Source of the DNA: Thiocystis violascens DSM 198
GTDB lineage: Bacteria > Pseudomonadota > Gammaproteobacteria > Chromatiales > Chromatiaceae
Assembly (NCBI RefSeq): GCF_000227745.2
Contig: NC_018012.1
Span: 1,054,001 to 1,118,000, forward strand
Reading direction: 5' to 3'
Length of the DNA: 64,000 nt
Shown: piece after piece, positions 1-8,621 of the stretch
Layout of the letters: each line of letters begins with the position of its first letter
How positions within the stretch are numbered: position 1 is the first letter of the stretch
Notes under the pieces: generated by a model
Database searches by the model: none
What the model was told of the DNA's origin: nothing
What the model saw: only the letters and a program-made list of their open reading frames with translations
Made by a program: the position numbers and the translations under genes

Positions 1-549
1 CTCGGGGCTGATGGCGGCCAGGTGGCCGGAGAAGACATAGGAGGTGCCCGAGGAGTCGGAGCGGGTGACGACCGTGATGGCCTTATCGGGCAGCGCGACA
101 CCAGGATTGGTGGCGGCGATGGCCGGATCGTTCCACTGGGTGATAGTGCCGCTGAAGATGCCGGCGTAAGCCGCGCGGGACAGCTTGAGTTCGTCCACGC
201 CCTTCAGGTTATAGATCAGCACGATCTCGCCGGCGGTCATGGGCAGCAGCACCACGCCCTGCTTCACCTTGGCGATCTCATCGTCTTCCATGGCCGCGTC
301 GGAGGCGGCGAAATCCACGGTCCCGTTGATCAGATCCTGGATACCGGCACCCGAACCCTTGGACTGATAGTCCACCCGGATGCCTTTTTCAGCCTTGCTG
401 AAATCCTTGAACCACTTGGAATAGATGGGAAAAGGAAAACTGGCGCCCGAGCCGTTGAGCTTGACGTCAGCGCTGACGGTGCCCGAAAAAGCCAGGATGG
501 AAACGAAACCGGCGGCAAGCGCCGATTGGATGAAGGTTGCCTTCCGCAT
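1..549 (-). CDS. pstS: Phosphate ABC transporter substrate-binding protein PstS (C-terminal part outside window)
   Basis: Periplasmic phosphate-binding protein that delivers Pi to PstCAB. The reading frame starts at the ATG at 549 and runs off the left edge, so only about 183 residues are present. A Sec signal peptide is visible (basic start MRKATF, hydrophobic stretch, cleavage near VSA-DV). It is followed by the family signatures NGSGASFPFPIY, the DFAASD loop, NDPAIAATNPGV and the phosphate-contacting RSDSSGTSY. A second, divergent PstS lies upstream at 1091-2137; the Pst permease genes, if linked, would lie beyond the left edge. Identification is secure; the 3' end cannot be seen. Confidence 0.93.
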   Translation of the reverse strand, partial: MRKATFIQSALAAGFVSILAFSGTVSADVKLNGSGASFPFPIYSKWFKDFSKAEKGIRVDYQSKGSGAGIQDLINGTVDFAASDAAMEDDEIAKVKQGVVLLPMTAGEIVLIYNLKGVDELKLSRAAYAGIFSGTITQWNDPAIAATNPGVALPDKAITVVTRSDSSGTSYVFSGHLAAISPE

Positions 550-669
550 AACGATACCCCTTAAGTGATGAAGCCAGGCGATGCCCTCCATTCGGAGCCC
601 GCCATCGTTAAAACAGGGATAGTGTCGCTGGTCACTACAGCCAAATGTATGAAGGAAAGATGATGGTTT

Positions 670-688
670 GATGACACTCCCTGTCATC
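670..688. promoter_or_regulatory. Palindrome upstream of pstS, possible operator
   Basis: GATGACA-N5-TGTCATC is a perfect 7-bp inverted repeat about 120 bp upstream of the pstS start. The half site contains CTGTCAT, which resembles half of a PhoB box, but the direct repeat with 11-bp period expected of a Pho box is not clear. A regulator-binding role is inference. Confidence 0.3.
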
Positions 689-698
689 GAATCATCTC

Positions 699-786
699 TT
701 AAACCGCGCCAGCTCCGACAGTCGTCGATACGGCCGAGGTCGCTCCAAATCAAAAACAACGCCTACCGCGCTGGGCGCGGTTTAAA
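699..786. repeat. TTTAAACCGCG inverted-repeat element, copy A
   Basis: An 88-bp element bounded by TTAAACCGCGCC on the left and GGGCGCGGTTTAAA on the right. It lies between the pstS promoter region and the stop codon of the 92-residue gene (788). It contains the internal motif CAAAAACAACGC shared with copy C. It is one of six copies in the window of nearly constant length (86-89 bp). Confidence 0.8.
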
Positions 787-787
787 T

Positions 788-1066
788 TCAGGCGATGAGG
801 CGATCCGATCGATCGGGACCGGTGCCCGGGCGTTTATCCTTCCCGCGATTGGCTTCGAGCATCCGCTGAAAGCGCGCGGGATCGTCCTTGAGCATGATCA
901 GATACTCCTCGATCAGCCCGTGCCAACCCGGCCCGCCGTGCTCCTTGAGCTTGATCAGGGCGACCATGAGCAGCTTGCTCGCCGCGCGTATCTCGCGATC
1001 GCCACCCTCGCCGTACCAGGCAACCAGTTCCTGATACAGCGCTTCGGTTTTTTCGAGCGGTGTCAT
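788..1066 (-). CDS. Small hypothetical protein between two pstS genes
   Basis: 92 residues, no recognised family. It begins MTPLEKTEALYQELVAW, is predicted soluble and largely helical, is rich in charged residues and has a basic C-terminal tail. A GGGAG ribosome-binding site lies about 7 nt before the ATG at 1066. It starts 24 nt after the stop of the upstream pstS-like gene and points the same way, so the two are probably co-transcribed; a link to phosphate uptake is only contextual. Its stop codon sits directly beside repeat copy A. Confidence 0.6.
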   Translation of the reverse strand: MTPLEKTEALYQELVAWYGEGGDREIRAASKLLMVALIKLKEHGGPGWHGLIEEYLIMLKDDPARFQRMLEANRGKDKRPGTGPDRSDRLIA

Positions 1067-1090
1067 CCGGGGATCTCCCGCGTCAATCCA

Positions 1091-2137
1091 CTACTGGATC
1101 GTCTCGACCTTTTCCAGAATCAACTTGACCGCGTCATCCCTGAGCGGAATGTAGCCGAGCAGATCGGCGACCTTCTGGCCATCGGTCAGCGCGTAGCCGA
1201 TCACGTCCCTGATGACGCTCGCGCGTTCGTCCGGGTAGTCCTTGCGCAGAACCAGCCAGGAGAGCGACAGAATCGGATAGGAGCCATCCCCCGTGGGGTC
1301 GGCGATCTCGGACAGATCCATGTCGGCGCGGAAGGACTCGATGGCGGCGCGGAAGGAGTCGCCATCCGGGGCCACGTACTCGCCGGCGCGGTTTTGCAGG
1401 AGGGCCATCGTCATGTTGGTCAGGTAGGCATAGGAATACTGGAGATAGCCGATCGAACCCGGAATCGCCTGGATGAAGGCCGCCACGCCGCCATTGCCGA
1501 GCCCGCGCACGAGACCGCCGCGCTCCTTGAGTGCCTGGGGCCACTCGGGATTCATGTCGACGCCGACGCTCTGCGCGAAGTCCGGGCTGATGGCGTTCAG
1601 GTGGCGCGCCGTCACGAAGGTCGTCCCGCTCGAATCGCCCCGCGCGACCACGAAGATCGGCAGGTCCGGCAGGGTCACGCCCGGGTTGGCCGCCGCGATG
1701 ACCGGGTCGTTCCAGCGCGCGATCCGACCCAGGAAGATCCCCGCGATGGCCTCGCGCGAGAGCTTGAGGGCGTCGACCCCCGGCAGGTTATAGGCGATCA
1801 CGACGGCCCCGGCGGTCATGGGGAGTTGCACGATGCCTCCTGGAACCTTCGCGGCGTCCTCGGCTGTCACCGGAAGGTCGGATCCGGCGAAGTCAAGCGT
1901 GCCGTTGATGAGATTGGATACGCCGCCACCGCTGCCGATGGCCTGATAGTCGATCTGCACCTCGGGATGGGCGAGGTAGTAATCGCGGAACCAGCGCAGA
2001 TAGATCGGGGCTGGAAAGCTGGCCCCGGCACCCACGATCTTGATCATCTCCGACGCGAACGAGGCTTGCGGGAGCGCGGTCATGAACAGGGTCGCCAAGG
2101 CGAGGGAGAACAAACGGAATCGAGGTGGGAGCTTCAT
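1091..2137 (-). CDS. Second PstS-type phosphate-binding protein
   Basis: 348 residues from the ATG at 2137, which begins a typical signal peptide (MKLPPRFRLF, hydrophobic core, cleavage near SFA-SE). An open frame continues upstream to 2368, but that part overlaps glgP and lacks a signal peptide, so it was not used. The family signatures are present: GAGASFPAPIYLRW, DFAGSD, NDPVIAAANPGV and ARGDSSGTTFV. It is clearly diverged from the PstS at 1-549. It may bind Pi with different affinity or serve in Pi sensing. It follows glgP by 79 nt that contain a strong hairpin. Confidence 0.9.
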   Translation of the reverse strand: MKLPPRFRLFSLALATLFMTALPQASFASEMIKIVGAGASFPAPIYLRWFRDYYLAHPEVQIDYQAIGSGGGVSNLINGTLDFAGSDLPVTAEDAAKVPGGIVQLPMTAGAVVIAYNLPGVDALKLSREAIAGIFLGRIARWNDPVIAAANPGVTLPDLPIFVVARGDSSGTTFVTARHLNAISPDFAQSVGVDMNPEWPQALKERGGLVRGLGNGGVAAFIQAIPGSIGYLQYSYAYLTNMTMALLQNRAGEYVAPDGDSFRAAIESFRADMDLSEIADPTGDGSYPILSLSWLVLRKDYPDERASVIRDVIGYALTDGQKVADLLGYIPLRDDAVKLILEKVETIQ

Positions 2138-2171
2138 GTGCTGAGTTTCTCTTGTGGTGATGTCGGATCGG

Positions 2172-2212
2172 AGGCGTGACGCGCGCAACGGCCCGCGCGC
2201 GTCCCGACGCCT
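2172..2212 (-). terminator. GC-rich hairpin between glgP and pstS-like gene
   Basis: Inverted repeat AGGCGTGACGCGCGC / GCGCGCGTCCCGACGCCT with a short loop, immediately after the glgP stop codon. No T tract follows on the minus strand. It could act as an attenuating or mRNA-stabilising stem rather than a full intrinsic terminator. Confidence 0.4.
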
Positions 2213-2216
2213 GGGC

Positions 2217-4706
2217 TTAGACGTCGGCCGGTGCCGGTTGAACCTTCCAGATCTGCTCGCAATAATCCCGAATCGAGCGATCCGAGGAAAACTTGCCCAT
2301 CCGCGCGACGTTGAGGATGGACATGCGATTCCAGTGCTCCCGATCGCGCCAGGCGTGTCCCACTTCACTCTGTCGACTCACATAGTGTTCGTAGTCGGCC
2401 AGAACCATGAAGGGGTCGTATTGGATCAGGCTGTTGGTGAGCGGACGGAAGAGTTCCTTGTCGCCGTGCGAAAAGAGCCCGGAGTCGATGAGATCGAGAG
2501 CGGACCTGAGTTCCTCGCTCTCGTGACGGAACTCCCAGGGGCGATAACCCTGCGCCTGATGCCGCTGCGCCTGCTCGGCGGTGAGTCCGAAGAGGAAGAA
2601 GTTCTCGTCGCCAACCTCCTCGCGAATCTCGACATTGGCCCCATCGAGCGTGCCGATGGTCAGAGCGCCGTTCATGGAGAACTTCATGTTGCCGGTGCCT
2701 GATGCCTCCTTGCCCGCCAGCGAGATCTGCTCCGAGAGATCCGCCGCCGGATAGAGTCGCTGGCCGTTCTTGACGCTGAAGTCGGGCATGAAGGCGACGC
2801 GCAGGGTGCCGTTGATCTGCGGATCGCGGTTGATCACCTCGGCGACCGAGTTGATGAGCTTGATGATGAGCTTCGCCATGAAATAGCCGGGCGCCGCCTT
2901 GCCGCCGAAGATGAAGGTGCGCGGCGGAAGATCCAGGTGCGGGTTCGCCTTCAGGCGCTGATAGAGGGTGACGATGTGCAGCACATTGAGGTGCTGGCGC
3001 TTGTACTCGTGGATGCGCTTGGCCTGGACGTCAAACAGCGAGGCGGGGTCCGGCGTCACGCCGGCGTGCTTGCCGAGCCAGTTCGACAGATCCTCCTTGG
3101 CGGCGGTCTTGACCGCTTGCCAGTCGGCGTGCAGACCGGTGTCATCGGCATGCGCTTCGAGCGATCTGAGCAGGGACAGATCGCGCACCCAGGCGTCGCT
3201 CCCCAGGCGCTCGGTCAGGAGCGTCGCCAGGCGTGGATTGGCCGCCACGATGAACCGGCGCGGCGTGACGCCATTGGTGACATTGTGGAATTTTTCCGGC
3301 CACAGGTCATGGAAATCCTTGAGGATGGTGGATTTGACCAGTTCCGAGTGCATCGCGGCCACGCCATTGACCGCGAAGCTGCCAACGGTGGCCAGATGGG
3401 CCATGCGCACCCGCCGCCCCTGCGTCTCGTCGATGATGGACATGCGCGCCACCCGTGACTCGTCGCCCAGGAAACGCATCCGGACCTCGTCGAGAAAGCA
3501 GCGATTGATCTCATAGACGATCTCCAGCGGGCGCGGCAGGATGCGCCCGAAGAGTTCGACCGACCAGGTTTCCAGCGCCTCCGGGAGCAGGGTGTGATTG
3601 GTGTAACCGAAGGTGTGACGGGTGATCTCCCAGGCCGGATCCCAGGTCATCTTGTAGTCGTCGATCAGGAGCCGCATCAGCTCCGCGACGGCCACCGCCG
3701 GGTGGGTGTCGTTGAGCTGAACGCTGTATTTCTCGTGGAATTTTTCGACTGAGCCAGTCGTGTTGAACTGCAGGCGAAGCATGTCCTGGAGCGAGCAGGA
3801 GACGAAGAAATACTGCTGCTTGAGTCGGAGTTCCTTGCCGGCCTCGGGCTCGTCGTTGGGGTAGAGGATCTTGGAGATCGTCTCCGCCTCGACCTTGGCC
3901 CGCACCGCGCCGTAATAGTCGCCGGTATTGAAAGACTGAAAGTTAAAGGATTGCGTGGCGTGGGCCGACCACAGCCGCAACAGGTTCGCGTTGTTCACGC
4001 CGTAGCCAAGGATCGGGGTGTCATAGGCGCGGCCCTCGATCACCAGATCGGGAATCCAGCGGATGCGCAGATGGCCATCGTCATCGTATTGCTGAGTGTG
4101 GCCGCCAAATTTGACCGGGAAGCGCAGCTTGGGGCGATAGATCTCCCAGGGATTGCCGTTGCGCAGCCAGGCGTCGGTGTGCTCGACCTGCCAGCCGTTC
4201 TCAATGGTCTGGTCGAAGATGCCGAACTCGTAACGGATACCGTAACCGATCGCGGGGATCTCAAGCGTCGCGAGCGAGTCCAGATAGCAGGCGGCAAGCC
4301 GTCCCAAACCGCCGTTGCCGAGCCCTGGCTCTTCTTCTTCCTGCACGATGGCATCGAGGTCGAGCCCCAACTCTTCGCCCGCCGCGCGGGCAGTGTCCAT
4401 GATCCCGAGGTTGATGAGGTTATTGACCAGATGCGGGCCGAGCAGGAACTCGGCCGACAGATAGCAGACGGTACGGGCCTGGCTGTGCTTATAGCTGCGT
4501 GCCGTCTTCACCCAGCGATCAAGCAGCCGGTCGCGCAGGGTATAGGCGGCGGCCATGTAGAAATCGTGGGGCGTCGCGACTTCTGGAAAGCGTCCCTGAA
4601 GATAAAACAGATTGTCGATGAAGGCCTGCTTCAGCGCCGCTTGCGACAGTCCGGTACGGGTGTGTTCATGCCCGCTCAACAGATCGGATTGGACGACGGT
4701 GTTCAT
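2217..4706 (-). CDS. glgP: Glycogen/maltodextrin phosphorylase
   Basis: 829 residues, the usual length for GT35 phosphorylases. It cleaves alpha-1,4-glucan with Pi to give glucose 1-phosphate. The sequence shows the N-terminal region ARTVCYLSAEFLLGPH, the catalytic site loop GNGGLGRLAACYLDSL, VQLNDTHPA, the KRIHEYKRQ motif and the PLP-lysine region EASGTGNMKFSMNGA. It follows ppk2 by 48 nt on the same strand and is probably co-transcribed with it. That places a Pi-consuming glycogen enzyme between polyphosphate and Pi-uptake genes. Confidence 0.97.
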   Translation of the reverse strand: MNTVVQSDLLSGHEHTRTGLSQAALKQAFIDNLFYLQGRFPEVATPHDFYMAAAYTLRDRLLDRWVKTARSYKHSQARTVCYLSAEFLLGPHLVNNLINLGIMDTARAAGEELGLDLDAIVQEEEEPGLGNGGLGRLAACYLDSLATLEIPAIGYGIRYEFGIFDQTIENGWQVEHTDAWLRNGNPWEIYRPKLRFPVKFGGHTQQYDDDGHLRIRWIPDLVIEGRAYDTPILGYGVNNANLLRLWSAHATQSFNFQSFNTGDYYGAVRAKVEAETISKILYPNDEPEAGKELRLKQQYFFVSCSLQDMLRLQFNTTGSVEKFHEKYSVQLNDTHPAVAVAELMRLLIDDYKMTWDPAWEITRHTFGYTNHTLLPEALETWSVELFGRILPRPLEIVYEINRCFLDEVRMRFLGDESRVARMSIIDETQGRRVRMAHLATVGSFAVNGVAAMHSELVKSTILKDFHDLWPEKFHNVTNGVTPRRFIVAANPRLATLLTERLGSDAWVRDLSLLRSLEAHADDTGLHADWQAVKTAAKEDLSNWLGKHAGVTPDPASLFDVQAKRIHEYKRQHLNVLHIVTLYQRLKANPHLDLPPRTFIFGGKAAPGYFMAKLIIKLINSVAEVINRDPQINGTLRVAFMPDFSVKNGQRLYPAADLSEQISLAGKEASGTGNMKFSMNGALTIGTLDGANVEIREEVGDENFFLFGLTAEQAQRHQAQGYRPWEFRHESEELRSALDLIDSGLFSHGDKELFRPLTNSLIQYDPFMVLADYEHYVSRQSEVGHAWRDREHWNRMSILNVARMGKFSSDRSIRDYCEQIWKVQPAPADV

Positions 4707-4754
4707 GGCGACTCCCCAATCGAAAGGATTTCGGTGACATTCGAGTACGTCGGA

Positions 4755-5675
4755 TCAATAGCACTTCGGCACCATGACCTCGTCGGGGAGGACAGAGCGC
4801 TCGTAGTCCGGGTTAAAGATGCGGTCGGGCAGGCTGACCGGCTCGTGCGGCACCTCTTCGTAGGGGAGTTGCTCCAGTAGGTGATGGATGCAGTTCAGAC
4901 GCGCGCGCTTCTTGTCGTTGGCCTCGACCACGAACCAGGGCGCCTCGGAGATGTTGGTGCGGGCGAAGGTCTCCTCCTTCGCCTTGGTATAGTCTTCCCA
5001 GCGCACGCGGGACTGGAGGTCCATGGGACTCAGCTTCCATTGCTTGAGCGGGTCGTGGATGCGGATGAGGAAGCGCAGTTGCTGCTCCTCGTCGGTGATG
5101 GAGAACCAGTATTTGATCAACCGGATGCCGGAGCGCACCAGCATCCGCTCGAACTCGGGCACGTCCTGGAAGAACTGCTCGACCTGGTCCGGCGAGGCGA
5201 AGCCCATCACCCGTTCGACACCCGAGCGGTTGTACCAGGAACGATCGAAGAGCACGATCTCGCCGCCGGAAGGCAGATGCGGAACGTAGCGCTGGAAGTA
5301 CCACTGCGTGCGCTCGCGGTCACTCGGCTTGGTCAGCGCGACCACGCGGCACACACGCGGGTTGAGCCGTTGCGTGATGCGTTTGATCACGCCGCCCTTG
5401 CCGGCCGCGTCACGGCCCTCGAAGATCACGGCCACCTTCTCGCCGGAGTGTTCGACCCAGTCCTGTAACTTGATCAGCTCTGCCTGCAAAGTCAGCAAGG
5501 ACTTGAAATAGGTGACGCGGTCGAGCGTCTCGGGATGCTTGCGCTTATAGATCTTGCGCAGTTCCATGGACAGCGCTGGCTCGGAGAGTTCCAGCTCGAA
5601 ATCCTCGTCGAGCGAATCCTCAAGCTCGGCCCTGATCCAGTCCATGCCGTCGAATTGCGTGTCGTCGATGCTCAT
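4755..5675 (-). CDS. ppk2: Polyphosphate kinase 2 (PPK2 family)
   Basis: 306 residues. PPK2 enzymes transfer phosphate between polyphosphate and nucleotides. The Walker-A-like motif FEGRDAAGKGGVIKR, the Walker-B-like LFDRSWYNRSGVERVMGF and the lid region DPLKQWKLSPMDLQSRVRW are all present. An acidic N-terminal extension of about 60 residues precedes the core. The length suits single-domain class I PPK2; the preferred nucleotide cannot be read with confidence. It is the first gene of a minus-strand run ppk2-glgP. Confidence 0.95.
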   Translation of the reverse strand: MSIDDTQFDGMDWIRAELEDSLDEDFELELSEPALSMELRKIYKRKHPETLDRVTYFKSLLTLQAELIKLQDWVEHSGEKVAVIFEGRDAAGKGGVIKRITQRLNPRVCRVVALTKPSDRERTQWYFQRYVPHLPSGGEIVLFDRSWYNRSGVERVMGFASPDQVEQFFQDVPEFERMLVRSGIRLIKYWFSITDEEQQLRFLIRIHDPLKQWKLSPMDLQSRVRWEDYTKAKEETFARTNISEAPWFVVEANDKKRARLNCIHHLLEQLPYEEVPHEPVSLPDRIFNPDYERSVLPDEVMVPKCY

Positions 5676-5992
5676 CGCGTCGTTCCAGTCTCTATGGGGT
5701 CGATGAATAGCCCGTCAGGGACGACGCCATCGCGGAGATCACGACAGCGCGCGCTCGGGCACGGATGCCAGTCTAGGGGGCGGTTGTGTCGATTGGATGG
5801 CCGTTCCGTGACATCGCCGTCACGCAGACCGTCATGGACGCGGTTGCAACGCGGTTGAGCGGATTCACCAAACCACCTTGGTTCCTTCATTTCCGCGTCA
5901 CAGTTGCATCTTATCCTCTTGTGCAATGCAGCAATGCGCGCTCCAGGTCCGACTGGCCGCGCGTTTTCGTCATCCTTCACAAGGGGCGTTCC
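5676..5992. other. Divergent intergenic region ppk2 / phosphotransacetylase gene
   Basis: 317 nt between two divergent starts. It should hold both promoters. A TTGCA...TGCAA inverted repeat lies near 5904-5927 upstream of the plus-strand gene; no convincing -35/-10 pair was settled on. An in-frame upstream start at 5786 is open but has no family support. Confidence 0.4.
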
Positions 5993-7396
5993 ATGGCCGA
6001 GTTCCTCGAAAACCGCATCTACGATGAGATCCAGATCGGTCAGATGGCGGGGTTGCAGCGCACGCTGACGCGCGACGACGTGGCCCTGTTCAGCAAGGTA
6101 TCGGGCGATTTGAATCCCATCCACATCGATGAAGAGTACGCTCGCTCGCAAGGGGCGAAGGGCGTCGTCGGGCACAGCCTCTGGGCGACCAGTCTCGTCT
6201 CCAGTCTGCTTGCCAATGTGCTGCCGGGACCGGGGACGGTCTATCGCAGCCAGGAGGCGACCTTCCATCGTCAGGTCGCGCTGGGCGACACCCTCAAGGC
6301 GCGGATCACCGTGCTGGAGAAACGCCCGGAACAGCAGGTTCTCTTCGCCTGTCTGGTGCTCAATCAGCACGACCAGGAGGTGATGACCGGCCAGGCGCTG
6401 GTGGTCGCGCCGACTGAGCGGCTGCGCATCGAGGCGGTCGACGTGGGCGACGTCACGGTACGCCGGCACGACAGTTTTAGTGTGCTGCTGGAGCAGGCGT
6501 CACGCCTGGAGCCGGTGCCGACGGCAGTGGTGCATCCGGTCGACCGGGTCTCGTTGGAGGGGGCCATCGAGGCGGCGCAGAGCGGCTTCATACGGCCGAT
6601 TCTGGTGGGACCGGAGGCGCGCATCCGGACGGTCGCGGAGGAATTCGCCATTGATCTCGGCGGCGTCGAGATCCTCGACGTGGAGCACAGCCATGCCGCC
6701 GCCGCGCGGTCGGTCGCGCTGATCCGCGAGGGCGCCGCCGAGATCCTCATGAAGGGCAGCCTGCATACCGACGAGGTGCTGAGCGCCGTGCTCGACAAGG
6801 TCAACGGCATCCGCACCGCGCGACGCATCAGCCATATCTTCGTGATGGACGTGCCGACCTATCCCAAGCTGCTGCTGATCTCGGACGCGGCGGTCAACAT
6901 CGCGCCGGATCTGGAAGCCAAGGTCGACATCTGTCAGAACGCCATCGACCTGGCCCGCACCGTCGGCGTGGACTGCCCCAAGGTCGCCATCCTCTCGGCG
7001 GTCGAGACCGTGCGTCCCAAGATCCAGTCGACCCTGGACGCCGCCGCGCTCTGCAAGATGGCCGATCGCGGCCAGATCACTGGCGGCATTCTTGATGGTC
7101 CGCTGGCCATGGACAACGCCATCAACCTGGAGGCGGCGCGGATCAAGAAGATCGCCTCCGAGGTCGCGGGCGTCGCCGATGTGCTGATCGCGCCGGATCT
7201 CGAAGCCGGCAACATCCTCTCCAAACAGCTCATCTATCTCGCCAACGCCGAGGCCGCCGGGATCGTGCTCGGGGCGCGGGTGCCCATCATCCTCACCTCG
7301 CGCGCCGACAGCGTGCGCACGCGCCATGCCTCGGCCGCGACGGCGGTTCTCCACGCCCACGCGGTGCGCCAGGGGCTGCACAAGAAGAGCCTTTAG
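5993..7396 (+). CDS. Bifunctional enoyl-CoA hydratase / phosphate acetyl(butyryl)transferase
   Basis: 467 residues from the ATG at 5993. Residues about 10-150 form a MaoC-like hot-dog domain (FSKVSGDLNPIHIDEEYA, GVVGHSLWA), which hydrates enoyl-CoA. Residues about 165-465 are a phosphate acetyl/butyryltransferase domain (MKGSLHTDEVL, GILDGPLAMDNA, VLIAPDLEAGNIL). It ends 9 nt before ackA, so the pair would interconvert acyl-CoA, acyl phosphate and acid plus ATP. The operon continues with fabI and a DUF3141 gene. Substrate chain length cannot be read from sequence. Confidence 0.9.
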   Translation: MAEFLENRIYDEIQIGQMAGLQRTLTRDDVALFSKVSGDLNPIHIDEEYARSQGAKGVVGHSLWATSLVSSLLANVLPGPGTVYRSQEATFHRQVALGDTLKARITVLEKRPEQQVLFACLVLNQHDQEVMTGQALVVAPTERLRIEAVDVGDVTVRRHDSFSVLLEQASRLEPVPTAVVHPVDRVSLEGAIEAAQSGFIRPILVGPEARIRTVAEEFAIDLGGVEILDVEHSHAAAARSVALIREGAAEILMKGSLHTDEVLSAVLDKVNGIRTARRISHIFVMDVPTYPKLLLISDAAVNIAPDLEAKVDICQNAIDLARTVGVDCPKVAILSAVETVRPKIQSTLDAAALCKMADRGQITGGILDGPLAMDNAINLEAARIKKIASEVAGVADVLIAPDLEAGNILSKQLIYLANAEAAGIVLGARVPIILTSRADSVRTRHASAATAVLHAHAVRQGLHKKSL

Positions 7397-7405
7397 GAGA
7401 CCGTC

Positions 7406-8593
7406 ATGAGCGAGCTGATCCTCACCCTCAACGCCGGCTCCTCCAGCATCAAGTTCGCGGTCTATAATGTGGACGGCGAGTCGCTGGTCCAGACCCACAA
7501 GGGTCAGGTCGAGGGCATCGGCAGCGCGCCGCACTTCATCGCCCGCTCGGTCGGCGGGCAGCTCCTGGCCGAGAGCTACTGGGAGCCGGCGTCCATCGGG
7601 CAGGGCCACGCCCGCGCCTTCAAACAGATCTGGAGCTGGCTGGACGCCATCGCCGCGGGCGGGAGCCTCATGGCGATCGGTCATCGCGTCGCCCATGGCG
7701 GGGAAACCTACGCGCATCCAGCACTGATCGACGCGACCGTCATTACCGAACTGACCCGTCTCATCCCGCTGGTGCCGCTGCATCAGCCAAGCAATCTGGC
7801 CTCGATCCGCGCCATCGCGGCGGATCATCCCGCGCTGCCCCAGGTCGCCTGCTTCGATACCAGCTTTCATCGCGGGCGCGCCAGGGTCACCGAGCAACTG
7901 GCCCTGCCGCGCACGCTGCTGGACCGGGGCGTCAAGCGTTACGGCTTCCACGGGCTCTCCTACGAATTCATCGCGCAACGGCTCCGGGAGATCGCCCCCG
8001 AGATCGCTGCCGGGCGGGTGGTGGTCGCCCATCTCGGCAGCGGTTGCAGTATGACCGCGCTGCGTGACGGACACTCGGTCGATACCAGCATGGGTTTCTC
8101 CGCGCTCGACGGGGTTCCGATGGGGACACGGCCCGGCGCGCTGGACGCGGGCGTGCTGCTCTATCTGCTGCGCGAGGACCGGATGACGGTCGCGGACCTG
8201 GAGGATTTGCTCTACAAGCGCTCCGGGCTGCTTGGCCTCTCGGGCGTCAGTAATGACCTGCGCGCTTTGCATGCGAGCGACGATCACGCAGCGGTCGAGG
8301 CGATCGACTTCTTCGTCTATCGTGTCGGCCAGATGCTCGGCGCGCTCTGCGCCTCGCTCGGCGGAATCGACGCATTGGTCTTCACCGCTGGGGTCGGAGA
8401 GAACGACACCGAGATCCGTGCTCGGATCTGCCGTGACGCCGCCTGGCTCGGTATCGAGATCGACGAGGCCGCGAACCTCGCGCGCCAGCCGCGCATCAGC
8501 CCTGAGCATCAATCCCCATCGGTCTGGGTCATCCCGACCGACGAGGAGGCGATGATCGCCAGACATACGCTGCGGATCGTTCGTGGCCGCTGA
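7406..8593 (+). CDS. ackA: Acetate kinase (acetate/propionate kinase family)
   Basis: 395 residues. Makes ATP from acetyl phosphate, or the reverse. The ASKHA-fold motifs are visible: LNAGSSSIKFAV at the N-terminus, GHRVAHGGE, VACFDTSFHRG, KRYGFHGLSYE, HLGSGCSMTAL, MGTRPGALDAG and FTAGVGEND. It has a good ribosome-binding site (GGAGA) and lies 9 nt after the phosphotransacetylase gene, its metabolic partner. Confidence 0.95.
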   Translation: MSELILTLNAGSSSIKFAVYNVDGESLVQTHKGQVEGIGSAPHFIARSVGGQLLAESYWEPASIGQGHARAFKQIWSWLDAIAAGGSLMAIGHRVAHGGETYAHPALIDATVITELTRLIPLVPLHQPSNLASIRAIAADHPALPQVACFDTSFHRGRARVTEQLALPRTLLDRGVKRYGFHGLSYEFIAQRLREIAPEIAAGRVVVAHLGSGCSMTALRDGHSVDTSMGFSALDGVPMGTRPGALDAGVLLYLLREDRMTVADLEDLLYKRSGLLGLSGVSNDLRALHASDDHAAVEAIDFFVYRVGQMLGALCASLGGIDALVFTAGVGENDTEIRARICRDAAWLGIEIDEAANLARQPRISPEHQSPSVWVIPTDEEAMIARHTLRIVRGR

Positions 8594-8621
8594 CCCCAAC
8601 ACAGACAACGAGACACGCGCC

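Noticed and set aside
550..698. Classical Pho box upstream of pstS
   Set aside because: Only a CTGTCAT half site in a palindrome is seen; the tandem 7-bp repeat with 4-bp spacing is not convincing.
668..2179. Plus-strand open frame of 503 codons opposite the second pstS
   Set aside because: It is antisense to a clear signal-peptide-bearing PstS and has no recognisable motif. GC-rich codon structure keeps the opposite frame open.
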